Positions 10,411-19,597 of a DNA stretch of 32,181 nucleotides are shown here, piece after piece. Source of the DNA: Euprymna scolopes (Eukaryota > Mollusca > Cephalopoda > Sepiida > Sepiolidae); contig CM044490.1 in NCBI GenBank assembly GCA_024364805.1, positions 113,316,602 through 113,348,782 on the forward strand. Direction: 5' to 3'. Below the pieces are notes generated by a model, which was given only the letters and a program-made list of their open reading frames with translations, did not search any database and was not told the origin of the DNA. Within the stretch, counting starts at the first letter, position 1. Each line of letters opens with the position of its first letter. A program made the translations under genes and the position numbers.

Positions 10411-10827
10411 ATTCAAGTAAGGGATAAACATCTAAAACCAAATAGGCCTCGAGAGTAGTCTGGAAACTACAGTTTGTGAGGTATCTATGTCTATTCTGAT
10501 TGAGGATTTAGAGGTCGATTACATTGGATCTGTTTAGTATATTGTCAAATAATTCGATGATAGGAATTTCTTAGATAGTATCATTAAAATGTGGTAACAT
10601 GCACATGAAAAATCATCTTGTTTCTATTCAATAAATACTTCTTGTTTTCTGGGGTCAAAAGATTCTTCGAAACTAAGTAAAACTCTAATTGCTCGCGTCT
10701 AGACTTTGTGCCAAGGGAAGCAAGATAGAATCTGCAGTAAGCTTTAAACTGGAAAAAATATTACCCTTTTTTTCTATATCAAAGAATTTTCTCTTTTGTT
10801 ACCAAATTCATGGAAGATCAAAAGTAC

Positions 10828-10829
<2 letters not shown>
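10411..10829. other. Unclassified stretch between LINE fragments
   Basis: I see no supported gene or element. The first bases may still be the LINE 3' UTR. Confidence 0.3.

Positions 10830-10863
<34 letters not shown>
10830..10863. repeat. (TA)n microsatellite at a LINE 3' end
   Basis: About 16 TA units directly abut the poly-T (poly-A on minus) of the LINE at 10864. This suggests insertion into a TA array or growth of the array from the tail. Confidence 0.92.
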
Positions 10864-10872
<9 letters not shown>

Positions 10873-12103
10873 TATTACATTTTCACCCAAAACAAGGCAC
10901 ATTGCCACTTTGGTGTAGGGGGCTACTATCAGGGGAAACATCTACTGGGGTACTATGTAGGGATTAGGGCAGCGAGATGTTGGTTCACGTTACACTTGAA
11001 CTTCTGCACGTCAGTACAGTTGGGGAAGCAGTGACCTGGAATGGAATTCCAAAGTCTAGCAGTTCTGGGGAAGAAACTACTGGAGTAGAAAGATCTTTTA
11101 CATCTAGGGATCTCTACAGTGTGGGGGTGGGATTTTGCAGCTTGTCGGGTCTGTCGAGGGTGTTCACGTCGTGGGGGCACAAGTGCTTGCAGTTCTTCAG
11201 AGCATTCACCATTATAATACTTGTAGAACAGGCAGAGGGATGCAACGTTTCGACGATGGGACAGAGGCTGAAGCTTAGATGTCAGTTTAGGGCCTATCAG
11301 ATTTGCGACTCTCTTTTGAACCCTGTCAAGGAGCGAGAGACTAGTAGCCGATGCACCAGCCCAAATATGACAGCAATACTCCATACATGGGCGAATAGTA
11401 GCCTTATAGAGGTACAGGATACTTTCGGGTGTTAGAAGTTTTCTAGCACGGTAGAGAGAGCCCACCTTCCTTGCAGCGGCCCTGGCAATGCCCTCAATGT
11501 AATTGTTCCAACTCATGTTTCCTGTGAACGTTAGGCCAAGGAGCTTGAGAGACGTACTCTCAGATAAAGAGTCGTTGGCCATTGCTATAGGTGGTAGAGA
11601 AGGTTTCTTGTAATTATTGAATGAAACCAGTTTTGTCTTGGCGGCATTGAACGTGACCATCCATTTTTGTCCCCATTCCACTTCTGATTGGAGGTCATCC
11701 TCTAGTGTTTCTGCCATTACTTTAGATATATGTTCATTTGTTTTCCTGTCGTGCCTGCTATAGAGTGTGGTGTCATCAGCATATATACCCATCTCAGAGG
11801 CAATTTTGTCGGGGAGGGTCATTTATGAATATCAGGAACAGCAGAGGTCCAAGGATAGATCCCTGGGGCACTCCCGCATTTATATCATATTGTTTAGATG
11901 TACGACCGTCAAGGACAACCTGGATTTTTCTCTTATCTAAGAAGGATTTAATTATGTTAAGTATTCTACCAGTGATACCGTAAGATCTAATCTTCCTGAG
12001 GAGACCCTCATGCCATACCCTGTCAAAAGCCTTAGATATATCTAGAGCTACCGCTCTGCCCTCTCCCGCTTTGTCCAGTGAATGGTATATGCGTTCAGAT
12101 CAT
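10864..12103 (-). mobile_element. 5'-truncated Jockey-like LINE, second subfamily
   Basis: The T-run 10864-10873 is the poly-A tail. The 3' UTR and coding part extend to about 12100, where homology to the RT domain stops. The 3' UTR (caaggcacattgcc, gtagggggctac) differs from the 2661 copy but matches the fragment at 15317-15565. So at least two subfamilies of this LINE are present. Confidence 0.88.
10953..12103 (-). pseudogene. LINE reverse transcriptase (decayed, partial)
   Basis: The main frame 10953-11822 (289 codons) starts just before the catalytic YADDTTLY (about residue 13). It continues through KLLGLTF, YLYKATIRPCMEYCCHIW, LDRVQKRVANLIG, SHRRNVASLCLFYKYY and RTARLWNSIP, and ends NQHLAALIPT. 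Upstream, one extra base in the C-run around 11814-11820 shifts the frame. Beyond it, the reading ALDISKAFDRVWHEGLL...GVPQGSILGPLLFLIFIND continues to about 12100. The thumb and palm are well preserved, but the fingers and the endonuclease are absent. Confidence 0.88.
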
Positions 12104-12356
12104 CCGTCTAGGAGAAGGAAAACTCTGAAACTAAACCAAAGAGGAGGGAGGCCTCTTTAGTCTTGGATGACAACCTTCCTAGAGCTGGTGACTCAAACAA
12201 ATTACCGGTTTGCAAACCTAAATTGCTTAAGGAGTAGATATATATATATATATATATTTCTAGGTTAAAAATATCCAAACGTAAAAAATATCCAAACCTA
12301 AAAAATCATTGCATTTCAATGAGATTCTCGATAATGCCCAACTAAAAGAGCAAAAT
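12104..12356. other. Unclassified, with short (TA)n
   Basis: This region includes (TA)n at 12237-12257 and a short direct repeat 'atatccaaac' at about 12268-12296. Nothing else is recognised. Confidence 0.3.
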
Positions 12357-12529
12357 GTTATTTTGTTCGATTTAAGTAAACAAAATTACCGTAAGTCGCT
12401 ACAATAAATTTACTGCTTCAGTCTTAAAAGACATCGTCAGGCGACAAGAAATCTTTGGTCTCTTTCTGAGGTTAGTCATATTGTAGTTAGTTATGGTAAT
12501 TTTGTTTACCTAAATTGAACAAAATAATC
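12357..12529. repeat. TIR/fold-back element, ~36-bp arms
   Basis: The left arm 12357-12392 (containing aagtaaacaaaattacc) matches the reverse complement of 12493-12529 with about three mismatches. Weaker similarity continues inward to about 60 bp. The centre holds ttaaaagacatcgtcagg. It fits a small MITE. Flanking TA-rich sequence hides any target-site duplication. Confidence 0.7.
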
Positions 12530-12534
12530 AAATT

Positions 12535-12556
12535 ATATATATATATATATATATAT
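12535..12556. repeat. (AT)n microsatellite
   Basis: About 11 AT units lie between the fold-back element and the tRNA-like module. Confidence 0.9.
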
Positions 12557-12793
12557 GTTGGTGACTCAGATGGTAATAAATAAGACTGGAGCACTATATG
12601 TATTGGTTTCGATTTTAGCTGACGGCACCCCAATCATATTTTTTGTTAGTTTTTTTAATTAATACTATATATTGAGCAACATATAATAATCAATAGTGTA
12701 TGTGCTCTATAATAATAAATATGAAATCTGCATATCGTATTTAAGGGTATTTTATAATCGGGCAATGGCAAGCAACACCGGGTGGCCTGCTAG
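12557..12793 (+). mobile_element. Helitron-like 3' part with tRNA-like head (copy A)
   Basis: Bases 12557-12630 are a 74-base tRNA-like stretch: gtgactcagatgg (A-box position), ggtttcgatttt (B-box position) and an acceptor-like gacggcacccc. About 125 bp of AT-rich body follows, then ggcaagcaacaccgggtggc and a CTAG end (12790-12793) before T. The body and head match 17961-18216, and the body matches 20460-20569. The 5' portion is not identified. Confidence 0.6.
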
Positions 12794-13100
12794 TATATTA
12801 AAAATATAAAAAATCGTTTTTTAAACCAAATTCATGGCTAAAAGATTCTTTTCAATAAACAGAAACAATGTAAATAATTTATTTCAGCCGAAACCGGCCT
12901 TCTTCAGAAATTGTATTTTTTTCTCTTCATTGTCGAGCCATAACTATGAATATTGATGATAGCCGATCTCTCCTGATGTCAAATGGAGACGTTAATAATA
13001 TCCAGATTTTGTGTAGAAAGCACGTTGGTTAGGTGTATAAGAGATAATAGATCCAATATGCCTACATTGAAAAGCATTATAGAATTAAAAATATTATATA
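12794..13100. other. Unclassified; carries a 'ccgaaaccggccttcttcag' motif
   Basis: Around 12890-12910 the sequence reads agccgaaaccggccttcttc. It is similar to tttcgcttgatgtaacctcc..ccttcttcagg in the repeats at 19059 and 19598, so a fragment of the same dispersed family may be present. Nothing else is recognised. Confidence 0.35.
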
Positions 13101-13172
13101 CTAGCGGGGGTACCCGGCGTTGCCCGAGTGTTTGTTTCCGGGACGGGGGGGGGGAGTTTTAAAAAATGTTAT

Positions 13173-13290
13173 GGTAGGTAAGTAGGAAGGATCAAACCCG
13201 GAGTCATGAGTAAAAGTAGGAAAATAAAGTGTGAAAAAAAACAAAAAACATCTGCAACGTTAACAGTTCGGCCACCAAGAAAAGTCCATT
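13173..13290 (-). other. tRNA-like cassette 1 inside Helitron-like element
   Basis: On the minus strand, ggtggccgaactgttaacg matches a Pol III A-box and D-arm. After a T-rich insertion of about 40 bases comes ctccgggtttgatcc, close to the B-box consensus ggttcgannc. The spacing is longer than in a true tRNA, so this is a derived module rather than a tRNA gene. Confidence 0.55.
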
Positions 13291-13334
13291 CCAGTTGTTT
13301 AGAAAAAAAAAACAAAAAAAAAACGACTACGGTA

Positions 13335-13411
13335 GGTCGGCGCGAATGTGAAAATATAATGTGAATTGTCCAGCACGCTAACCACTACGCCACAGAGCAC
13401 TGCAGCTTAGT
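13335..13411 (-). other. tRNA-like cassette 2 inside Helitron-like element
   Basis: On the minus strand, gtggcgtagtggttagcgtg is a very good A-box. About 35 bases on, cattcgcgccgacc is a degenerate B-box. It has the same orientation and design as cassette 1, including the T-rich middle, so the two are probably a tandem duplication. Confidence 0.55.
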
Positions 13412-13760
13412 TTAGTGATTTTAAATAACTTCACATGAAAGAACTACGAAGCCAAACCGGTGTTCTCTTCTCAACTGTTCCTTGTGAACGATCCCCAAAC
13501 GGTGTTAAGTGGTGGCAGGGGGAGGAGGAATTTATTAGAGAGAAAATATTTTACCACTTCCATTGATCTTAACCGATTTTGGCCGTGACTTCTCAGCAGA
13601 AAAAGTATAGAAATCTAAGATTATCGAGGAATTTGAGAAATAATAAGCCTATAACACACCTCAGATATTGTTCTGCCGTTTGTGCATATTATATTTGCAT
13701 GAAATATCTTGATTTTTAATCCTATTAATGTCAAAATCAGACGGGAAAAAATGAGGTCAT

Positions 13761-13800
<40 letters not shown>

Positions 13801-13805
<5 letters not shown>

Positions 13806-14455
13806 TCTAATTTTATTCATTAAAGTCTCCTTCAGATTCAATAATGGCTTTTATGGTAGGAATGAGTTGCTGACACGCTAAATTCGGACATTGTGAAGAT
13901 TTTACAAAAAATCCGAAGTGAAATAAAGTTTGATTGAAAGAGAAATGGCTGCATGTTCCTCCAAAATGTTAATATCACTGCATCTGGAATCTGGAATAGG
14001 ATTCATTATGATTATTTATAAAGTATCCTAAAAGACATAAAGTCATGAATTCCTGCAGTTACGACTAAAATTGCACTGTTAACCCCAAGTAATTTAAACT
14101 GATTTTAGAAAATCCTCACGTGAAGAAAATTTATGAAGCTATTTTATAATTTTATAAAATAGATTAAAACATTAGCTTACTAAATTTTATTTTTATAACA
14201 ATTTTAATCAGTAATTTAATGGCTAAACGATGCTGCAATAATTACATTTCACTTTTAGATTCTATCAAAAAATAATTTAACATAATAAAAAAAGAGTGGA
14301 GAAGCAACACAAAAATAAAAACTAGACGACTCTTGGAAAAGGCTGGCTTCATACATCTATTATTTAATAAATTTTAATTTAAATGAAACCATAGCAAGGA
14401 ATTTTTATCCTCGACCCCCAAAATCCACAGAAATTACACCATTCCTGTAATTATC
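13801..14455. other. AT-rich stretch, nothing recognised
   Basis: I see no supported gene, RNA or element terminus. Confidence 0.3.
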
Positions 14456-14705
14456 TGGTCCCTGTTGATTGTGGTGTGATGCTATATTTGTGCAATTCTA
14501 GGAGGTCTACTCTCCCATGATTTGTCATCTCTATTCAGAAAGAGTTAGCTTATTGCTAATCGCCTACAGCTCCTCTTACCGGATATGCCTACAGGGCGGG
14601 TCAGATACTTTTTGCAAGCTAGAGTGCCCCTCCTCAGGGGATGCCGCTTTCTCAATCCTAGTTTTTGACCCTGGTGTCACAGTTCATGCAGTGCAAGAGA
14701 AAACT
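14456..14705 (+). repeat. Unknown dispersed repeat, copy 1
   Basis: It shares ordered blocks with 17150-17400: aggaggtctactctcc versus aagaggttcactctct, tttgtcatctct versus tttgccttctct, tactttttgcaagc versus catttttttgcagg, and ttgaccctggtgtcac versus tgacccttatatcac. The unit is about 250 bp in each case, in the same orientation. I do not recognise the family. Confidence 0.6.
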
Positions 14706-14984
14706 AAATACCTAAAACCATGTTTTTCTTAGTTTTACTAATATTTATTCAAAAAAACTTTATTAATACTTTTTGAAAAGAGCGGTCTCATTGACTATCG
14801 TTCATTACTAAGGCCATTGCTTTGTATGACGTCATATTTGAGCAAACAGGCCTTTAGATATCAATGCCCGAAAACAAAAATTCAAAAGGAATTTAAAAAC
14901 TAAAATTTTCTTTCATTTTTTTTTGTTGAAATTTCAAGAGGAATAAAACATTATCAAACGATAAACAATTAATTTGTTAATTTC

Positions 14985-14991
<7 letters not shown>
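14706..14991. other. AT-rich stretch, nothing recognised
   Basis: There is no supported feature. A tgacgtca palindrome (CRE-like) occurs at about 14828, but isolated motifs of this length are expected by chance. Confidence 0.3.

Positions 14992-15050
<59 letters not shown>
14992..15050. repeat. Compound (CT)n(TA)n microsatellite
   Basis: About 13 CT units pass into about 16 TA units and end exactly where the SINE-like repeat begins. Confidence 0.93.
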
Positions 15051-15053
<3 letters not shown>

Positions 15054-15170
15054 AGACAAGTTAAATGCAATTTTGTGATTGGGTTCAAATCCTTTGAACG
15101 GTAGTAATTATTACATTACTTCCTACACTGATGATTGTGTAAACATGAAACACTAGGTGTAAATGAATAA
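15051..15170 (+). repeat. SINE-like repeat, copy 1
   Basis: It contains gggttcaaatcc, a full match to the tRNA B-box, about 35 bases in. A conserved body follows: cctacactgatgatt-gtgtaaacatgaaacac. The A-box half of the tRNA head appears truncated by or lost into the TA array. A cephalopod or other molluscan SINE is plausible, but I cannot name the family. Confidence 0.55.
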
Positions 15171-15316
15171 TTATTATTTAATCATAAAATATTATAAGCC
15201 CCCTTCAAATAGAATCGGGCATTTTTAAGAAAATTACAATAAGCTGTCTACTTTAGTATAATGTAATGTTCTAGCGTTTGTTGTTGTACACTGTCTGACT
15301 GGTTTTCTGTATTTAC
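15171..15316. other. Spacer, nothing recognised
   Basis: AT-rich DNA between the SINE-like copy and the LINE fragment. Confidence 0.3.
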
Positions 15317-15565
15317 TTATTTTTTACTGTTTATTCACCCCAAATAAGGCACAGTATCACTAAATCGTAAGGGGCTATTATTTTGGACCAGATTTGCAGA
15401 AATACTATGTAGGGAGTTGAGCAGCAAAATCTCTGTTCACATTACACTCGAACTTCTGCATGTCAGTACAGTTAGAGAAGTAGGGGCCCGGGAGGGAATT
15501 CCCAAATCTAGCAGTTCGAGGGAATAAGCTATTTGAGTAAAAGGCTTTTCGGCATCTAGGGATTA
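15317..15565 (-). mobile_element. LINE 3' fragment, same subfamily as 10864-12103
   Basis: It aligns base by base with about 10880-11110: caccccaaataaggcac, aggggctat, tactatgtagggagt, gaacttctgcatgtcag, cccaaatctagcagttc and ggcatctagggat. It covers the 3' UTR and the last ~50 codons. The poly-A is reduced to a short T-run, and the 5' truncation is near 15565. Confidence 0.85.
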
Positions 15566-15649
15566 TTTGCTTGCCTTAAAATTGTATATAGAATTTAATT
15601 TTGATTCCTTTCACGCGATAATTCTTGGTTGTCTGGTACTTGAATACCG

Positions 15650-15755
15650 AACTGCATAGTCAAAGCAAATTTTTTGACTGAGTTCGAGTCATTTAACATT
15701 TTCCTACACAGATGATCGAGTAAGCATGAAACACTGTAGGTAAAAATAATTTGCA
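15650..15755 (+). repeat. SINE-like repeat, copy 2
   Basis: It aligns with 15051-15170: caaattttttgactgagttcgagtc (a degenerate B-box) and ttcctacacagatgatcg-agtaagcatgaaacac. It has the same orientation as copy 1, and the LINE fragment sits between them. Confidence 0.55.
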
Positions 15756-15790
15756 TTCATTTATAAATATATACAGTTATTTATTTCATA

Positions 15791-15792
<2 letters not shown>

Positions 15793-15880
<88 letters not shown>
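15793..15880. repeat. (AT)n microsatellite, about 88 bp
   Basis: Uninterrupted AT array. The Tyr-Ile frames are artefacts. Confidence 0.97.
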
Positions 15881-15882
<2 letters not shown>

Positions 15883-16071
15883 AAACGATGGGATTGGTAT
15901 GCTGCTTCTGACAGCTGAAAAATTGGTCCAAAACAATAAGTGACAAAACTTTGTTGTCAAGCACGTGACGAAGCTCACTGGAGCCTACACATAATCATAG
16001 TATTTAAAATTTGTACTATTCTGTGTTTGTCAAAATATGTTTTATCTAAGTTTATTTTTTATCGCTTATTC

Positions 16072-16072
<1 letters not shown>

Positions 16073-16107
<35 letters not shown>
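16073..16107. repeat. (TA)n microsatellite
   Basis: About 17 TA units. Confidence 0.93.
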
Positions 16108-16109
<2 letters not shown>

Positions 16110-17149
16110 CTTCACGGACTATAAAAGAAAAGGAAATACCGGCGCCACAGAGACTAACAGATCAAATAAAAACAACCAGAAAAAATGTATAAGCCAAATA
16201 ACATACTTTTTGCAGTCTGATAACTTTTTTATTTACCCAACCTCCCCTAAAAAATTATAAAAAGCCTGAAAAATTTTATCTATATTTGTATATATGTGTG
16301 TGTGTGTGAGGTTTTCGCACTCATATGTGCATGTGTTTATGCAAATATGTCAAATACAAAAAATCAATAATATATATTTATGTATATAAGTTAATAAATA
16401 TAGATTTACACACACACACACACACACATATATATATTGATTTCTTTGTGAGTGAGTCGTTGTCCTCAACAACATATCTGCATAGGTATATAAACGTGAT
16501 TATATTGAACATGTTTGCATACACATAGGCATACACACACAAAGATACATTATACTATCCAATTTGTGTGTATGTGTCTGTGTTTTATACATTTTTATTT
16601 CTACATAAATAGCTGTGAATACATTTTAATATTATGGGAGACTCTGAAAGAAAAACCCGTCTCCAAAAAAAATCAACTATTTTTTCTTTGTGGTTATTCT
16701 CAATGGTTGATCATTCCATTTTAAATATAGTGATTTACCTCCCTTGAGAATGGGGCAATTTAAAAGTACATAAATGGACTCGCTCTGTACTTACTATGTG
16801 TTTTTGTTTTCTGACTCGATGCCAACTCTACTGGCATCACATTAAAAGATGAAAGTGGGGTCGGGGTAGGGGGATCAGGCAAACTATGAACACAGGTTAA
16901 AAACAAAAAAAACAAAAAAAAAATTGCGCCATGTGCTACTTGACTTGATTTTTTGGTAGAATATGCAAAAATACTTTTTTTTTTCTTTGTTAAAATATTG
17001 TTTATCGATTTTTTTCTTTCAAAACAAAGAACTTTATTGATGAAAACCAAAAAGTGTGGCTTTTCAAAAAATAAAGATTTACAATCTTCTCACAGAAAAC
17101 ATGAAACAGTATTAGACAATATTAATTCAAACCATTTTCTTTTTATTTT
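16108..17149. other. Unclassified with short TG/CA microsatellites
   Basis: It holds (TG)n at about 16297-16308, (CA)n at about 16409-16427 and several A or T homopolymers. A 7-bp hairpin gatgcca/tggcatc lies at about 16818. No gene is supported. Confidence 0.35.
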
Positions 17150-17400
17150 AACAATTAACAATCTGTATCCTAATGTATGTTGCTGACCCTGTACAGTTTT
17201 AAGAGGTTCACTCTCTCAGATTTGCCTTCTCTGCTTTAGGCACCCAACCAGGAAATGCCGACGGTGCTACGCAGGCATTTTTTTGCAGGATAAATTGCTT
17301 TTTTTCTAAAATGTTTGCCCCTTGAGCCCACTTTCTGACCCTTATATCACATTTTCCCTGCTGCGGGAGTTAAATACCCTAAGGCATGTGATATGGTACT
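17150..17400 (+). repeat. Unknown dispersed repeat, copy 2
   Basis: This is the second copy of the ~250-bp repeat described at 14456. It is more diverged and richer in T-runs. It has no coding frame and no terminal repeats. Confidence 0.55.
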
Positions 17401-17683
17401 CATCTAACTACGATGGATGTTGCCTCCCACAAATTTGACTAGAAACCCCTTGTACTTTAGTGGCAGCATGCCTGATTTGAGATAAATAAAAGTTTAAAAT
17501 AAAATTTGTCGAATTTATCATGAAAGGATAGCGATCGATTATAACAGGTTATAAAATATTACAAAATTTCTCCTTCACCCTCATACCGGGCTGAAGTAAG
17601 GTTGGGTTTGTAAGACTGGACGAATATTGATGCCAAAATTAAATAGCAGAGGCTGCAATTAAAAGTGGAGAAAATAATTGTTA

Positions 17684-18216
17684 TCTATTATGTATATAAA
17701 TAAAACAGTATGTGTGCGTATGTGTAAATATTTTACAAATAAACTAACACTAAAATTAAGAGGAAATAATAATCATCCACAAAGGATGGGTTATAACAAG
17801 TAAAATCTTTGTTTGGATGGATGAATAACGCGTACAGAAGTCGACAAGTTGAAATGAGAAATGTTCATTTCAACTTGCTGACATATTCTTATTAGTTTGC
17901 ACATGCGTAAAACTAATCATAGCCAAAAGGAGGTTAATTTAAAAACTTTCTTATCTGTCTGTCAGGTTAGCTCAAACGGTTTGGAGCACTAAATGAAGGA
18001 ATGCAGCTAGGGCACTAAATGTTTGATTTCGATTCTAGCTGATGGCACCCCAGTCACTTTTATTTTTTAAACTTTTGAAATCAGTATTATATATTAGATA
18101 CAATATAATGTTCAACAGAGAAATGGCTCTATTAATAAATAAGAAATCTGTATGAATTAAAATATATTTAAGCATATTTTACGACTGGCAAGGTCAGGCG
18201 CCCTGCCATCTACTAG
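17684..18216 (+). mobile_element. Helitron-like element with tRNA-like head (copy B)
   Basis: It starts near ctattatgtatataaataaaac, and its first ~150 bp match 20152-20300 (taacactaaaattaa, aggatgggttataac, tttggatggatgaat). An imperfect 18-bp hairpin (17840-17857/17865-17882, caagttgaaatga arms) follows. Then comes a tRNA-like segment, the body shared with copies A and C, and a CTAG end (18213-18216) before T. It has no TIRs and no coding. At about 530 bp it looks like a near-complete copy. Confidence 0.62.
17961..18050 (+). other. tRNA-like module in copy B
   Basis: The order is gttagctcaaacggtttggagc (A-box with a perfect gctc/gagc D-stem), a duplicated 'gcactaaatg', then gatttcgattctagc (degenerate B-box) and an acceptor-like gatggcacccca. 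It matches the module at 12557-12630. Confidence 0.55.
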
Positions 18217-18276
18217 TGTTGTAATATTATACAAAAGTTTGTTGTAAATATGTTATGTGCAATTAAGTGTTTTGTA

Positions 18277-18619
18277 TTAAGGACGTTCCAAATGTAATGT
18301 CTCCTATTTTTTATTCTGCCCGAATGGACTAAAACGGATTGCAAATTACATTGTTATGATGACTGTACTGATGCATTTATGACTTGAAAGTTCTATATCT
18401 CTGTTACAGATATTGACCGTGTAAGACTCTAAAAAAAAAACAACGCTTGTCATGGACGTGCAGCAGAAGCAAAGATGCGTCATTGAATTCATTGCAAATG
18501 GTGATGACTATGTAGAAAAAAAATTCTGGAGCACATTCTAATAGTACCCCTCTCGTCTTCGTATCTCTTCAACTTTTTTAGTTAAGAAATAGGAGGATTT
18601 ATTTTTGGAACAACCCTTT
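18277..18619 (+). mobile_element. Mariner-derived MITE, copy 1
   Basis: The ends are ~30-bp imperfect inverted repeats: ggacgttccaaatgtaatg at left and, on the complement at right, ggttgttccaaaaataaat. Both are followed by tcctatttnttaa. TA dinucleotides flank both ends. The left UTR is intact. The interior then jumps from the first codons of a mariner transposase to its last codons, as described in the next entry. The 26070-26447 copy, in the opposite orientation, matches along its whole length. Confidence 0.82.
18452..18541 (+). pseudogene. Mariner transposase remnant (N-end joined to C-end)
   Basis: A 29-codon frame begins MDVQQKQRCVIEF, the usual start of one mariner transposase group. 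It passes directly into ANGDDYVEK, the usual C-terminus of such transposases, and reads on to a TAA. Roughly 300 internal codons, with the helix-turn-helix and DD(34)D catalytic core, are absent. No transposase activity is possible. The DYVEK identification rests on family recall. Confidence 0.75.
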
Positions 18620-19058
18620 TATTACTGCTATGTCCCCTTGAGATGGTTAAAATCAGGATTTAATTATACTAATATACCAAGAATTCGTATTCCAATTACG
18701 TTATTTTGATTCTAGAAAATCTCTAAAATTGAAATCTTAAAAAAAAAGTAATACGGTAAGTGATAATTGTTCTAATGTTTATCTATATAATAATAAACTA
18801 AGGCATTTCATGGTCGTACGTTATCGCCTTTCATAGAATAAAAAAAAATAGATCATTCGTTGAATAATGGAGATGCACCTTAGTGATTACTCTGATGTCG
18901 TTCTGGTAAAAAAAGATACATACTTTACCTACTTTTAAATGAATTGTTCCCAAATCAAATTATATCGTCCATTGACTATAACAATGCAATTTTCAATAAA
19001 TACATATCGAAAAGTGACGTTCATTTTATTGACTAGAAGAAGATTCCATATTATTTGG
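18620..19058. other. AT-rich stretch, possible Helitron-like 5' end
   Basis: At about 18782, tctatataataataaac resembles the 5' ends of the Helitron-like elements, but no matching 3' end follows. Nothing else is recognised. Confidence 0.3.
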
Positions 19059-19357
19059 ATTCTTCAGACTACCATTCTCATCTTTAGTGCTATTTGCACA
19101 ATGTTTCGCTTGATGTAACCTCCGACCTTCTTCAGGTGCAGCTTGTCGGATTCATGAATATGAATGGAATTTCGAACAGAACCCTTCATTTAATTTATGA
19201 GGTAGTATGGTCTCGTTCCGTTAACCATAACTTGGTAAAAGTCATAAGTAATTTGCAATTGTAATTTTTGTGTCACTAGCAGTGAAGATGAAGTGATTCA
19301 ATTTCTAGGAATATAACTTTTGCAAGTTAATTTTATCAAGTACTCGATCCACTTCAC
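19059..19357. repeat. Unknown dispersed repeat, direct copy 1
   Basis: It aligns with 19598-19850. Shared blocks are gactaccattctcatc, gcacaatgtttcgcttgatgtaa, cgaccttcttcaggtg..cttgtcgga, taagtaatttgcaattgta and tcaagtactcgatccac. It has no coding frame. I cannot name the family. Confidence 0.6.
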
Positions 19358-19597
19358 TACCGGTTCTTACAGACACCAAAAATTGTACAAAAATTATTGC
19401 ATGGTAAGAAGACAGAGTATATTTATTCTTTTAGAAAGAATTAAATTGATAAAAGTTAAATAAAAAAATAAAGACTAGCTATATTCGTTTTATTTATTGA
19501 AAGAAAATTTAACTGACAATAACTATTATTTTAATGGAAGAAGTGTCATTTTTTTTAATCGTATTGACCCTGAGAGATATGTAAAAAGAAACATTTG
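19358..19597. other. Spacer between direct copies
   Basis: AT-rich DNA with no feature seen. Confidence 0.3.

Larger units (their letters stand above)
13101..13800 (-). mobile_element. Helitron-like element with two tRNA-like cassettes
   Basis: On the minus strand the 3' end reads cgggcaacgccgggtacc...CTAG (13104-13101) before T, a GC-rich hairpin-like terminus usual in invertebrate Helitrons. The 5' end lies in or beside the TA array at about 13767-13800, whose minus-strand reading tatataaataaaatgacc resembles the starts of the copies at 17684 and 20152. Two tRNA-like cassettes lie near the 3' end. The rest includes an 'aaccgattttggccg' block and AT-rich filler. There is no coding. Confidence 0.62.

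Noticed and set aside
10977-11435. 152-codon plus-strand frame
   Set aside because: It lies antisense within the LINE reverse-transcriptase copy, whose minus-strand frame has all the expected motifs.
12557-12630. Functional tRNA gene
   Set aside because: The length is right, but the acceptor and anticodon stems do not pair properly and the stretch is part of a repeat family.
14826-14833. tgacgtca palindrome as a CREB site
   Set aside because: A lone 8-mer is expected by chance at this scale, and there is no promoter context.
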